Source of the DNA: a bacterium UBA6115
GTDB lineage: Bacteria > Bacillota_A > Clostridia > Christensenellales > Aristaeellaceae
Direction: 5' to 3'
Assembly: GCA_002428405.1 (NCBI GenBank)
Contig: DIWD01000018.1
Span: 1 to 7,644, forward strand
DNA: 7,644 bases
The translations under genes and the position numbers were made by a program. Positions 1-6,534 of this stretch are shown piece by piece. Every line of letters starts with the position of its first letter. The stretch's first letter is position 1. The notes beneath the pieces are model-generated. The model was not told where the DNA came from and made no database searches. It worked only from the letters and a program-made list of their open reading frames with translations.

Positions 1-635
1 GCCTTGGCGTCTTTGGGGGTGATGGCCCGGTACTCAGCCTTCCTGAGCGGCAGTTGTTTGCCTGTTTCCATAGCGCGGCGGAAGTCCTCCTGGCTCAGGT
101 GGCAATAGCCTCCGGGGTTCTTGACCAGGTAATCCTGATGGTAATCCTCCGCTTTCCAGAATGTGTTCAGGGGAGAAATCTCCACGTGGAATGCGTTGTA
201 TTTTATCTTTTCAGCCTCAACGGCAGCCTTGATGATCTCCCCGTCCGCTTCGTTTGTATAGAAAATGCCGGTCTGATACTGTGTGCCGACGTCATTGCCC
301 TGGCGGTTTTGGACCGTCGGGTCGATGGCTGAGAAATAAAGCCCCAGCAGTTCTTCCAGGGTGACCAGGGAGGGGTCGTAGCGGACCTCGACCGTCTCCT
401 TGTGGCCCGTGGTTCCGGTGACCACCTGCTGGTAATTCGGATTCGCCGTCGTGCCGTTCGCGTATCCGCTCACAGCGTCGGTGACCCCGGGCACCTGAGC
501 CATCATGTGTTCAACACCCCAGAAACAGCCGCCCGCGAAATAGACCATCCTGGTCTCTTCCGCATAGACGGGAACCACAATAAAAAACGCGGCCAGCAGC
601 GTAATGATCAAAAGCGCGATAATGGTGGCATTCAT
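1..635 (-). CDS. msrA: Exported peptide methionine sulfoxide reductase A, 5' part (C-terminus beyond the window)
   Basis: MsrA reduces methionine-S-sulfoxide in oxidised proteins back to methionine, using a catalytic cysteine and a recycling cysteine. Reading leftwards from an ATG at 635-633, 211 codons are visible. An AAGGAGGAAGG ribosome site immediately upstream supports this start. Residues 1-25 form a hydrophobic export signal ending VYAEE, so the enzyme should act outside the membrane. The MsrA core follows: AGGCFWG at residues 34-40 with catalytic Cys37, the GYAN and [12 protein letters not shown] blocks at 58-88, [12 protein letters not shown] at 115-126, [12 protein letters not shown] at 159-170, and a second cysteine in GGYCH (Cys178). 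The MsrA domain is essentially complete by residue 190. The frame stays open to the window edge as [11 protein letters not shown], so a further domain is likely: MsrB is common in this position, but the ITPKDAK pattern also looks like the start of a rhodanese-like domain. The MsrA assignment is firm; the tail is inference. Confidence 0.95.
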   Translation of the reverse strand, partial: MNATIIALLIITLLAAFFIVVPVYAEETRMVYFAGGCFWGVEHMMAQVPGVTDAVSGYANGTTANPNYQQVVTGTTGHKETVEVRYDPSLVTLEELLGLYFSAIDPTVQNRQGNDVGTQYQTGIFYTNEADGEIIKAAVEAEKIKYNAFHVEISPLNTFWKAEDYHQDYLVKNPGGYCHLSQEDFRRAMETGKQLPLRKAEYRAITPKDAK

Positions 636-663
636 AAACCTTCCTCCTTGTTGATACCTGATG

Positions 664-693
664 ATTCTACCCCAGCCGCTGCTTTTCAGTCAT
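664..693 (-). promoter_or_regulatory. Putative promoter of the exported msrA gene
   Basis: On the minus strand a -35-like ATGACT (693-688, 4 of 6 matches to consensus) is followed by an 18-bp spacer and a -10-like TAGAAT (669-664, 5 of 6). Transcription would begin near 657, giving a leader of about 20 nt before the msrA ATG at 635. Prediction by eye only. Confidence 0.45.
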
Positions 694-696
694 CGC

Positions 697-725
697 TTCA
701 TTTTACGGCGTTTTCGGGATATAAT
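697..725 (+). promoter_or_regulatory. Putative promoter of the lspA-rluD operon
   Basis: A perfect TATAAT lies at 720-725. Seventeen bases upstream is a weak -35, TTCATT (697-702, 3 of 6 matches). Transcription would begin near 732, only about 12 nt before the lspA ATG, leaving room for just the GGAGGA ribosome site at 735-740. The -35 hexamer is separated by only three bases from that of the opposing msrA promoter. Confidence 0.5.
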
Positions 726-743
726 GACGCTGACGGAGGAAAC

Positions 744-1196
744 ATGATCCGAAAAACCGCCCTGCCTGCCCTGCTGATCGCTGTGCTGGATCTGGCGCTG
801 AAGCTCGTCCCCCTTGGGGAGAACAGGCCATTGATCCCCGGCCTCCTGGGCCTTCACAGCCTCTCCAATGGAGGGGTGGCCTTTGGCCTTTTTCAGGACA
901 AGCCTCTGCTAAACCTGCTGATCGTCAGCCTTCTTCTCCTATCAGCAGGAGTATGGCTTACTCAGCACCCGCCCGCGGGGTTTCAGGCGGCAGGCGCCGC
1001 AATGATGCTGGGCGGAGCGGCCGGCAACCTGATTGACCGTTTGGCGCATGGGGAAGTGAGCGATTACCTGCAGTTCCTCTTTTTTGAGTTCCCGGTGTTC
1101 AACCTGGCCGACGCCTGCGTGACCATCGGGGCGGTCATCCTCATCCTGGATATGCTGCTCACGCATGAAAAACTGAAAAATGAACATGATCATTAA
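744..1196 (+). CDS. lspA: Lipoprotein signal peptidase (signal peptidase II)
   Basis: LspA is the membrane aspartic protease that removes the signal peptide from diacylglyceryl-modified prolipoproteins. The product is 150 residues, slightly short but normal for the family. ATG 744 was chosen because GGAGGA sits at 735-740 and the protein then begins with the first membrane segment; the open frame extends upstream but that part resembles nothing and overlaps msrA antisense. Visible marks are the N-terminal D16/K20 pair, [10 protein letters not shown] (41-50), [11 protein letters not shown] (90-100) with catalytic Asp98, and FNLADA (119-124) with catalytic Asp123. Hydrophobic segments lie at about 5-22, 54-73, 80-97 and 123-140. 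The tail is short and charged. The gene ends inside the start of the next gene, and lspA followed by an RluD-type synthase is a common Firmicutes arrangement (lspA-ylyB in Bacillus subtilis). Confidence 0.95.
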   Translation: MIRKTALPALLIAVLDLALKLVPLGENRPLIPGLLGLHSLSNGGVAFGLFQDKPLLNLLIVSLLLLSAGVWLTQHPPAGFQAAGAAMMLGGAAGNLIDRLAHGEVSDYLQFLFFEFPVFNLADACVTIGAVILILDMLLTHEKLKNEHDH

Positions 1197-2109
1197 AACA
1201 GGCGACGGAAAGCGGCTGGATGTGCTGCTGGCGGGCGGGGAACTCTCCCGTTCCCAGGCGGCCCGTCTTATCCGGGACAGTCTGGTCAGTGTCAATGGAA
1301 TTGTGGTGAATAAACCCTCTTTTATTCCAAATTGTGGCGCTGAAGTGGTTCTCTGTCTCCCTGAAGCGGTGGAATCCGGAAACTCGGCGGAGGATATTCC
1401 CATTTCCATCCTCTACGAGGATGAAGCGATGGCAGTGATCTGCAAACCTGCCGGGCTGGTGGTGCACCCCGCGGCCGGCAACCCCTCAGGCACCCTGGTA
1501 AACGCCCTGCTGTTCCATCTGAACAGCCTCTCCGGCATCGGCGGGGAGAAACGGCCCGGCATTGTGCACCGGCTGGACAAGGACACCAGCGGCCTGATGC
1601 TGGTAGCCAAGAACGACCGGGCACACCTGGCGTTGTCTGCCGCATTGGCGGGACGCAAAATCATCAAGCACTATCTGGCGGTGGTTGCCGGGCAGATGAA
1701 GGAAGAAAAGGGTGAAATGAACGGCCCCATCGGCCGGAGCCAAAAGGATCGAAAGAAGATGGCGGTCGTTCCAGGCGGCAGGGAGGCCCTCACCCGCTGG
1801 CAGCTGATCCGCCAGGATGAACAGAGCGCGCTTGTCCTCGTCCAGCTGCTCACCGGGCGGACCCACCAGATCCGGGTACATTTCTCCCACGCCCATCACC
1901 CGGTATTGGGCGATCCCCTCTATGGTTTCAAGGGTATGCCCAAAGCCCCGCGGCTGATGCTGCATGCCTGGTCGCTGATGTTTGAGCATCCCATTACATG
2001 CAAGCGGATGCGCTTCACCGCGATGCCGGAGGAGTGTTTTCATGCGCTGGGGGAAGCGGAACTGCTCCGCTTTGCCGCGCAGACACATGAAGGAATAAAC
2101 AGTTTATGA
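1180..2109 (+). CDS. rluD: RluA/RluD-family 23S rRNA pseudouridine synthase
   Basis: This enzyme isomerises specific uridines in RNA to pseudouridine, in the RluD case in helix 69 of 23S rRNA. The 309-residue protein has an N-terminal S4-like RNA-binding domain (about residues 10-65, including [18 protein letters not shown]) and a catalytic domain. The latter carries the [10 protein letters not shown] block (89-98), the signature HRLDKDTSG (130-138) with presumed catalytic Asp133, and the [10 protein letters not shown] motif (225-234). Length and motif order are normal. The start overlaps the end of lspA by 17 bases and has no clear ribosome site, so translation is probably coupled to lspA; ATG 1186 is an equally possible start. 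Its TGA overlaps the ATG of the next frame as ATGA. The family is certain; RluD as opposed to another RluA paralogue rests on the S4 domain and the lspA neighbourhood. Confidence 0.92.
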   Translation: MNMIIKTGDGKRLDVLLAGGELSRSQAARLIRDSLVSVNGIVVNKPSFIPNCGAEVVLCLPEAVESGNSAEDIPISILYEDEAMAVICKPAGLVVHPAAGNPSGTLVNALLFHLNSLSGIGGEKRPGIVHRLDKDTSGLMLVAKNDRAHLALSAALAGRKIIKHYLAVVAGQMKEEKGEMNGPIGRSQKDRKKMAVVPGGREALTRWQLIRQDEQSALVLVQLLTGRTHQIRVHFSHAHHPVLGDPLYGFKGMPKAPRLMLHAWSLMFEHPITCKRMRFTAMPEECFHALGEAELLRFAAQTHEGINSL

Positions 2110-2726
2110 AGCATCAGGCACAGAATAGGCTGCTGTATGAAATTGACGTGACAGATGAAGGGAAGAAAAACCAGCTGATTGTTTCAGGGACCGTCCGCGC
2201 CATTGAAGGGCAGCTTCCGGAAATGCTTGAAGATGCCCGTTTTTCATACATTGCAGAAGAGAATATGCTGCGATTCGCCAGCAAAATCCCCTATCAAACC
2301 ATAGATTTCATACCTCAAGGCCTCTATATAAACTGGGAGTTCTATCCCAGGCCTATGGACCTCAGCATACCCTGTGATTTTCGGGTACGCCTTATTTCAC
2401 ATCGCAGGACAGCCCTCGCTACGGGCCGCCTTGCCAATGGCTGGTTCATGGAATCCAATGTGCAGCGCTTTGCGCTGGTGCTGTCGGATGACTTTGATTA
2501 TCTGGCAGATCATGATGAGTTCACTCAGCTTTACTGCCTATATTATCAGCAGAATCCTGCCCTGGCGAGGGCTGTACTGGCACAGGCAAAGGCAGACTTG
2601 AAAGCCTGCAGGGATCCTGTTTGGCTTTTTCCCTTATCATGCGATAATTTTTGTTCCAGGTTCCACCCGGTGGTCGGGCGGCTGTCCGCTTGCCACAGGC
2701 GTACTGGGGTTGCATCACAGGCCTGA
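2106..2726 (+). pseudogene. N-terminal part of a frameshifted M1-like metallopeptidase gene
   Basis: This open frame starts at ATG 2106, overlapping the rluD stop as ATGA, with an AAGGA site at 2090-2094. It encodes 206 residues, of which about the first 165 look like the N-terminal beta domain of an M1-family aminopeptidase. The most recognisable part is SNVQRFALVLSDDFDYL, followed by a stretch LYCLYYQQN and a helix ALARAVLAQAKADLK, matching the family pattern that leads into 'FG-x-YP'. After about position 2600 this frame (CRDPVWLFPLSC onward) loses the family pattern, while the next frame begins to match it. The N-terminal region before the RFALV block is only about 115 residues, shorter than usual for M1 enzymes, so earlier sequence may have been lost. 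Base composition is visibly less GC-rich than in rluD. Alone this piece has no catalytic centre. Confidence 0.7.
2599..2619 (+). other. Inferred frameshift site in the M1-like gene
   Basis: The homologous reading changes from the frame of ATG 2106 to the frame one base further on. The downstream frame is closed by TGA at 2599-2601 and already matches the family at ILFG (from 2614), so the change must lie between these points. A one-base insertion or two-base deletion would explain it. There is no slippery heptamer or RF2-type CTTTGA shift signal here, so programmed frameshifting is not supported. Confidence 0.6.
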
Positions 2727-3225
2727 GGATAGCGTACTTATGGGCAATAATTCGATCATTACACATGAAATCTGCCATGAATACTGGGGTGAGTACATCA
2801 AGGATGCGGAGATGACCGGCTGGCTGGGAATCGGCCTGGGCTTGGCGACAGACCTCGAACTCTGCCAGGATTCATCCCTGCATACACAGGATAAAACTAT
2901 GTATAGGAAGGCCTGCCAAGCGGGAGAGCGAACCGCCATTGACCTTCCCTGCGAGGAATTCCAGGACCTGATGAAAATGGAGAACCTTAACGAATATGAT
3001 TACAATTCCGCTGTTATACACGGTAAATCCGGCATCATTATGGAGAAGATCCAACAGGCTGTGGGCAAGGCGGCTTTCTTTGATGCACTGACCTTCCTGC
3101 TGAGGGAATATGCAGGTCAGGCGATTGACCGCAGACATTTTCTGACTGCCATCCAGCGTTTCAGCGGACAGGATTTCAGCAGGCAGCTGGCTGACTGGCT
3201 GGCAAACGATGCGTGCATCATTTAG
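2602..3225 (+). pseudogene. C-terminal part of the frameshifted M1-like metallopeptidase, with HExxH but an altered active site
   Basis: In the frame opening after TGA 2599-2601, the protein reads ILFGFFPYHAIIFVPG (the M1 'FG-x-YP' segment), then a WSGG turn. The zinc motif HEICHEYWG follows (codons from 2764), and then a C-terminal helical part with YDYNSAVIHGKSG and FSGQDFSRQLADWL, which fits the M1 pattern. Two expected features are missing. The GxMEN-like exopeptidase block is replaced by GGCPLATG. The third zinc ligand, normally Glu in WLxEG, is Ile in WLGIG (codon ATC at 2830-2832). No gene start with an obvious function lies in this part: ATG 2740 has a GAGGA ten bases upstream (2725-2729) and TTG 2710 has none, and both would omit the segment before the zinc motif. 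It is therefore best read as the 3' half of the gene starting at 2106. An alternative is a non-catalytic M1-like paralogue interrupted by a sequencing error. Confidence 0.7.
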
Positions 3226-3351
3226 CGGCATAATTTGTAAAAAGAGGTCCGATTCATTCCAAAGGTCCTGCCACACTGCAGAAATTTTATGAAAACAGGA
3301 ACCCACTATATGAGGACTGCTTTCCTGTGCCCTTTCGTTGTTCTGTCCCCG
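3226..3351. other. Convergent intergenic gap without a recognisable terminator
   Basis: The lspA operon and the ABC transporter operon converge on this 126-bp stretch. I see no GC-rich inverted repeat followed by a T-run on either strand, and no gene. The only repetition noted is a short direct repeat AGGTCC near 3245 and 3263, which is not hairpin-forming. Confidence 0.4.
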
Positions 3352-4146
3352 TCAGCCCAGTACCATCCGATCGTTGATGACTTCCTCCCCCGCGCGGCTG
3401 GAGAACATACTGATGAGCTGTTCGACGGTGAGTTTTTTCTTCTCTTCGCCGTTAACATCCAGGATGATGCGGCCCTGGCTCATCATGATGAGGCGGTTGC
3501 CCACGGCGATGGCGTCGCGCATGTTGTGGGTGACCATCATGCAGGTGAGGCTCATGCTGCTGATGAAGTGGTTGGACAGCTCCAGCACCTTGCGCGCCGT
3601 CTTGGGATCAAGCGCCGCGGTATGTTCGTCCAGCAGCAGCAGTTTGGGGGTGTTCAGGATCGCCATGAGCAGGGTGAGCGCCTGGCGCTGGCCGCCGGAG
3701 AGCAGGCGCACCTTGACGGACATGCGGTCTTCCAACCCCAGTCCCAGGGAGGTGAGCTGCTTGTGAAAATCAATTTTTTCCTTTGCGGTGACGCCCCAAC
3801 TCAGGCCGCGGAAAGTGCCTCGGCGCAGGGCGAGGGCCAGATTCTCCTGGATCTCCATGTCCGCGGCGGTGCCCATGAGCGGATCCTGAAACACACGGCC
3901 CAGGTATTTGGCGCGCTTGTGCTCTGGCAGATGGTCAATGCGCAGGCCGTCCAGCTCAATGGTCCCCTGTTCCTGGCGGTATACACCGGCAATACAGTTT
4001 AGCAAGGTGGACTTTCCGGCGCCGTTTCCGCCGATGACGGTGACAAAATCCCCGGGCCTGAGGTACAGGCTGACATCATCCAGCGCGGTTTTTTCATTGA
4101 TGGTGCCGGGATTGAATATCTTGTTGAGCCCTGTAACCTTAAGCAT
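3352..4146 (-). CDS. ABC transporter ATP-binding protein, TrpZ-like (COG1101 type)
   Basis: This is the cytoplasmic ATPase that powers the importer encoded with it. The 264-residue protein has a Walker A motif GGNGAGKST (39-47), Q-loop Gln87 in RVFQDP, signature LSGGQ (149-153), Walker B LLLLDEH (169-175) with catalytic Glu174, D-loop ALDP, and switch His207 in VTHN. The His after DE, the MGTAADMEIQENLALALRRG block (91-110) and the C-terminal EQLISMF segment fit the COG1101 subgroup that accompanies COG2984 binding proteins, rather than branched-chain amino acid ATPases. ATG 4146 is preceded by GGGAGGAAG (positions 4151-4159) and overlaps the permease stop by eight bases, so the two are co-translated. 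It is the last gene of the operon and converges on the M1 remnant. Subfamily assignment is by motif and context. Confidence 0.9.
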   Translation of the reverse strand: MLKVTGLNKIFNPGTINEKTALDDVSLYLRPGDFVTVIGGNGAGKSTLLNCIAGVYRQEQGTIELDGLRIDHLPEHKRAKYLGRVFQDPLMGTAADMEIQENLALALRRGTFRGLSWGVTAKEKIDFHKQLTSLGLGLEDRMSVKVRLLSGGQRQALTLLMAILNTPKLLLLDEHTAALDPKTARKVLELSNHFISSMSLTCMMVTHNMRDAIAVGNRLIMMSQGRIILDVNGEEKKKLTVEQLISMFSSRAGEEVINDRMVLG

Positions 4147-5044
4147 GGCTCTTCCTCCCGCTCAGGGACACCTTCAGGGTATCCCGCAGATCCTTGAACC
4201 GCGGCAGGGAGAGCGCCAGGGCGACGGTGAGGGCGGTGAAGAGCTTCAGGTCATCCGCCGGCATGCCCAGGCGCAGCACCAAGGCAATGATGATGCGGTA
4301 GGTGATGGCGCCAAAGAGCATGGACAGCAAACGGCTTTTAAAACTTCGCTTGCCAAAGAGCACTTCGCCGATGATCAGGCTGGCCAGGCCGATGACGATG
4401 GAGCCGGTGCCCATCTGCACATCGGCATAGTTCTGGGATTGGGCGATGAGCCCGCCGGAGAGGGCGACCAGGCCGTTGGCCAGCATGAGCCCGATGATGA
4501 TGGTGCTGTCGGTGTTGACGCCCTGGGCACGCACCATATAAGGGTTGTTGCCGGTAGCGCGGATGGCGCTGCCGATTTCCGTGCCGAAAAACCAGTAGAG
4601 GATGAAAACGATGGCCAGCGCCATCAGCCCGCCCAGGATGATGACCGAGACGGTCTTGCTCACGCCAAGCAGCGTGCCGATGAGGGAGTAGGCAGTGGTC
4701 ATGCGCAGCATGGAGATATTCGCCATGCCCATCACACGCAGGTTAACGGAATACAGGGCGATCATCGTAAGGATGCCCGACAGCAGCACCGGGATGCGCA
4801 GTTTGGTGTGCAGCAATCCTGTGATCAACCCGGCAGCCGTGCCGCCGGCAAAGGCAATCAAAAGAGCCAGGAAGGGATCGTTACCGGTGCTGATCATGCG
4901 CGCGCAGACCGCCGCGCCCAGGGTGATGGAGCCTTCCACCGTCAGGTCGGCCACATCCAGCACGCGATAGGAAATATAGACACCCAGGGTCATGATGGAC
5001 CACAGCAAGCCAAGAGAGATGGCGCCCAAGACAATTTGTTCCAT
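4139..5044 (-). CDS. ABC transporter permease, TrpY-like (COG4120 type)
   Basis: This is the membrane channel subunit of the importer. The 301-residue protein is almost entirely hydrophobic, with about eight to nine membrane segments. Family marks include ISYRVLDVADLTVEGS near the N-terminus, the DLTVEGS block being typical of this permease family. The cytoplasmic loop GSAIRATGNNPYMVRAQGVN probably contacts the ATPase, and the C-terminal half has the VIGLASLIIGEVLFG block. ATG 5044 is preferred: GAGG lies at suitable distance upstream and the protein then starts at the first membrane helix. A TTG at 5062 would add six residues (TTEETM) but has no ribosome site at proper spacing. The gene lies between the binding protein (59-bp gap containing a hairpin) and the ATPase (8-bp overlap). 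Confidence 0.9.
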   Translation of the reverse strand: MEQIVLGAISLGLLWSIMTLGVYISYRVLDVADLTVEGSITLGAAVCARMISTGNDPFLALLIAFAGGTAAGLITGLLHTKLRIPVLLSGILTMIALYSVNLRVMGMANISMLRMTTAYSLIGTLLGVSKTVSVIILGGLMALAIVFILYWFFGTEIGSAIRATGNNPYMVRAQGVNTDSTIIIGLMLANGLVALSGGLIAQSQNYADVQMGTGSIVIGLASLIIGEVLFGKRSFKSRLLSMLFGAITYRIIIALVLRLGMPADDLKLFTALTVALALSLPRFKDLRDTLKVSLSGRKSHA

Positions 5045-5067
5045 GGTTTCCTCTGTCGTCAAAAGGG

Positions 5068-5093
5068 ACCCTCCCCGGATCCCCGGGGAGGGT
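5068..5093 (-). terminator. Intercistronic hairpin between binding-protein and permease genes
   Basis: A perfect 11-bp inverted repeat (arms 5068-5078 and 5083-5093, loop of four bases) lies in the 59-bp gap between the two genes. On the transcribed minus strand it is followed, after three C residues, by only four T residues, so it is at most a partial terminator. In binding-protein operons such stems often protect the upstream message from 3' decay or cause partial read-through, so more binding protein than permease is made. That role is inferred here. Confidence 0.65.
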
Positions 5094-5103
5094 GTTTTGG
5101 TGA

Positions 5104-6093
5104 TTATTTGCCGATTTCTTCCGCGAAGGGCAGCAGGTCTTCAGGGATCGCAAGCCCAATCTCATCACAGAATGTTTTGTTGACCAGGAACTCAAACTCG
5201 CTCTGGCGCTGAATGGGCATATCGGCTACTTTGGCTTTATTTTTCAGAATATCAGCCGCCATCACGCCGGTCTGCTTGCCCAGTTTAAAGTAATCGATGC
5301 CCAAAGTAAAGGTCCCGCCGCTTCTGACCATCCCTGCCTCGCCGCAGGCAATGGGGATTTTTTTCGCAAGCGCAGCCTCCGCAACGATGGGCATGGCAGA
5401 CGCGATCACATTGTCAGTCGGAACATAAATGACATCGACCTGTTCCACCAAGCTGAGCGCGGCCTGCTGCACATCATTGGAGTTGTTGACTGTTACCTCG
5501 ACGACCTGCATTCCCAGCCTTTCGATTTCAGCCTTTGCCAGCCTGGCCTGCAGCTGGGAGTTGATTTCGCTCCCTGTGTAAAGCAGCCCGACTGTCTTGG
5601 CTTGGGGGAGAAAACGAAGGATCAAGGCGATCTGCTCTTCCACAGGGTTCATGTCCGTGGTTCCTGACACATTCAAGCCAGGCTTTTCGTTGCTTTGAAT
5701 CAGCTTGGCTTCCACATAGTCTGTGACCGCCGTGCCGAGGATCGGGATGGTCTCGGTCTTCCCGGCGATCGCCAGTACCGCGGGCGTGGCGATGCCCAAT
5801 ACGAGGTCCACCTTGTCAGCCACAAACTTATCGGCAATGCTAGAAGTCGTATCCTGGCTTGCCTGCCCGTTCTGATAATTGATTTTGATGTTTTTCCCAT
5901 CCTCAAAGCCCGCCTCCGCCAACCCCTTCAGGAAGCCTTCCCGCGCTGCATCCAGGGCCGGATGCTGGACAAACTGAAGGATGCCGATGACGGTTTGCTT
6001 CTCCTGCCTGAAAATGAAGAATGCCGCAACAGCCAAAGCCACGACCAACACCAGGGCGATTACCACCTTTGCCAAATTTGTCATCTTTTTCAC
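5104..6093 (-). CDS. ABC transporter substrate-binding protein, TrpX-like (COG2984 type)
   Basis: This extracytoplasmic protein captures the substrate for the importer. GTG 6093 is chosen as start: an AAGGAGG site lies eight bases upstream and the leader terminator lies well before it. Upstream in-frame ATG codons fall inside the T-box and would be lost with termination. ATG 6084 is a weaker alternative. The 329-residue product begins KKMTNLAK, then one hydrophobic segment at about 10-28, then the mature domain. The latter opens with TVIGILQFVQHPALDAAREGF, the typical start of the COG2984 family, and continues with alternating Rossmann-like blocks such as DLVLGIATPAVLAI, KTVGLLYTGSEINS and VDVIYVPTDNVIA. 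There is no Cys lipobox, so the protein is probably held by an uncleaved helix or released, unlike most Gram-positive binding proteins. The T-box upstream suggests tyrosine as ligand; the family itself is linked mainly to tryptophan. Confidence 0.92.
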   Translation of the reverse strand: MKKMTNLAKVVIALVLVVALAVAAFFIFRQEKQTVIGILQFVQHPALDAAREGFLKGLAEAGFEDGKNIKINYQNGQASQDTTSSIADKFVADKVDLVLGIATPAVLAIAGKTETIPILGTAVTDYVEAKLIQSNEKPGLNVSGTTDMNPVEEQIALILRFLPQAKTVGLLYTGSEINSQLQARLAKAEIERLGMQVVEVTVNNSNDVQQAALSLVEQVDVIYVPTDNVIASAMPIVAEAALAKKIPIACGEAGMVRSGGTFTLGIDYFKLGKQTGVMAADILKNKAKVADMPIQRQSEFEFLVNKTFCDEIGLAIPEDLLPFAEEIGK

Positions 6094-6116
6094 AACCTTA
6101 TCCTCCTTGCTTATTG

Positions 6117-6135
6117 CCAGGGCTATTGCCCCTGG
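6117..6135 (-). other. Small hairpin just upstream of the binding-protein ribosome site
   Basis: CCAGGG and CCCTGG flank a seven-base loop, ending about ten bases before the AAGGAGG site. There is no T-run, so it is not a terminator. It could simply structure the leader after the T-box. Low significance. Confidence 0.3.
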
Positions 6136-6171
6136 TTCCATCGCGTCACAGAACGGATCAGTCCCACCTAT

Positions 6172-6201
6172 AAAAAACGCCCCCTGCAAATGCAGAGGGC
6201 G
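6172..6201 (-). terminator. Regulated intrinsic terminator of the T-box leader
   Basis: Bases 6201-6191 pair with 6188-6178 (11 pairs, one of them G-U) and are followed directly by TTTTTT (6177-6172), a textbook intrinsic terminator. Its 5' arm includes CCGCCCTC (6202-6195), the same strand that closes the antiterminator, so the two structures exclude each other. Confidence 0.92.
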
Positions 6202-6420
6202 GGAGATCCGCGGTACCACCTCAGTTTTCTGTCAAAGACAGCTCAGCGGCAACATTCATTGCCTGCCCCTGTAACGGTGGGCCTCCGGCTCAGCCTACTC
6301 CTGTTTCAGCCTGCGGCTCTCGGGATGTACTCGCGCTCCTGTCCCCTGCTGCCTTGCAGCGACCGGCAGTTCTCTGAAGGGGTGCGGGAGGGTTACCTGT
6401 TCCCAGTCATCGCCTTTGAT
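6172..6420 (-). ncRNA. T-box riboswitch, predicted tyrosine-specific (specifier TAC)
   Basis: A T-box leader binds a matching tRNA; uncharged tRNA stabilises an antiterminator and allows transcription of the downstream genes. On the minus strand, stem I has a K-turn-like GATGA/GAGA base (about 6411-6406 and 6321-6318) and helix GGGA/TCCC (6404-6401 with 6325-6322). Next comes the specifier loop, then helix CTCC/GGAG (6390-6387 with 6339-6336) and a distal arm CCCCT/AGGGG plus CTGCC/GGCAG with the AGAGA and GGTCGCTGCAA elements. Within the specifier loop the pattern GAG-TAC-ATCCC places TAC at 6329-6327, a tyrosine codon. AGTAGGCTGAGCCGG (6299-6285) is the usual stem II region. The T-box proper, GAGGTGGTACCGCGG (6222-6208), can form GAGG/CCTC and GCGG/CCGC around the UGGUACC bulge. 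Its variable base U pairs with discriminator A, as in tRNA-Tyr. It controls the transporter operon starting at 6093. Confidence 0.93.
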
Positions 6421-6473
6421 GAGAGAATCATAGCCCCGGCATCAGGAAACGCTCAATGTATTTATTGGTTTCA

Positions 6474-6502
6474 TTTTTACCATTCCATGTGAATCAGTCC
6501 AA
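6474..6502 (-). promoter_or_regulatory. Possible promoter of the T-box/transporter operon
   Basis: A -35-like TTGGAC (6502-6497, 3 of 6 matches) and a -10-like TAAAAA (6479-6474, 4 of 6) are separated by 17 bases. Transcription would begin near 6467, about 50 bases before stem I. The match is weak, but position and spacing suit the leader. Confidence 0.35.
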
Positions 6503-6534
6503 AAAACAGAACGAATACAGGATACAGCAGCCAG

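Noticed and set aside
402..743. Upstream extension of the lspA frame
   Set aside because: It overlaps msrA antisense, lacks any homology pattern, and the promoter and GGAGGA site point to ATG 744.
1486..2088. Minus-strand open frame opposite the pseudouridine synthase gene
   Set aside because: Shadow of the real gene; no family motif and no ribosome site.
2590..2620. Programmed +1 frameshifting in the M1-like gene
   Set aside because: No slippery sequence, RF2-type shift codon pair or Shine-Dalgarno stimulator is visible, and active-site residues are also lost, so mutation is simpler.
3240..3275. AGGTCC direct repeat in the convergent gap
   Set aside because: Six bases repeated once is expected by chance, and it forms no hairpin.
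3908..5212. Long open frame of 434 codons on the plus strand opposite the permease and ATPase
   Set aside because: It is antisense to two well-supported genes, has low-complexity His/Gln/Asp/Gly-rich content typical of GC-rich shadow frames, and has no ribosome site or recognisable domain.
6094..6219. Upstream extension of the binding-protein frame to an ATG at 6219
   Set aside because: It would place the start inside the T-box sequence and its terminator; the GTG at 6093 has the good ribosome site.
6326..6335. Reading the T-box specifier as GTA (Val), ACA (Thr) or GAG (Glu)
   Set aside because: Alignment to known leaders (GAA-NNN-ATCC before the TCCC helix strand) fixes the triplet as TAC; shifted triplets would break that pattern.
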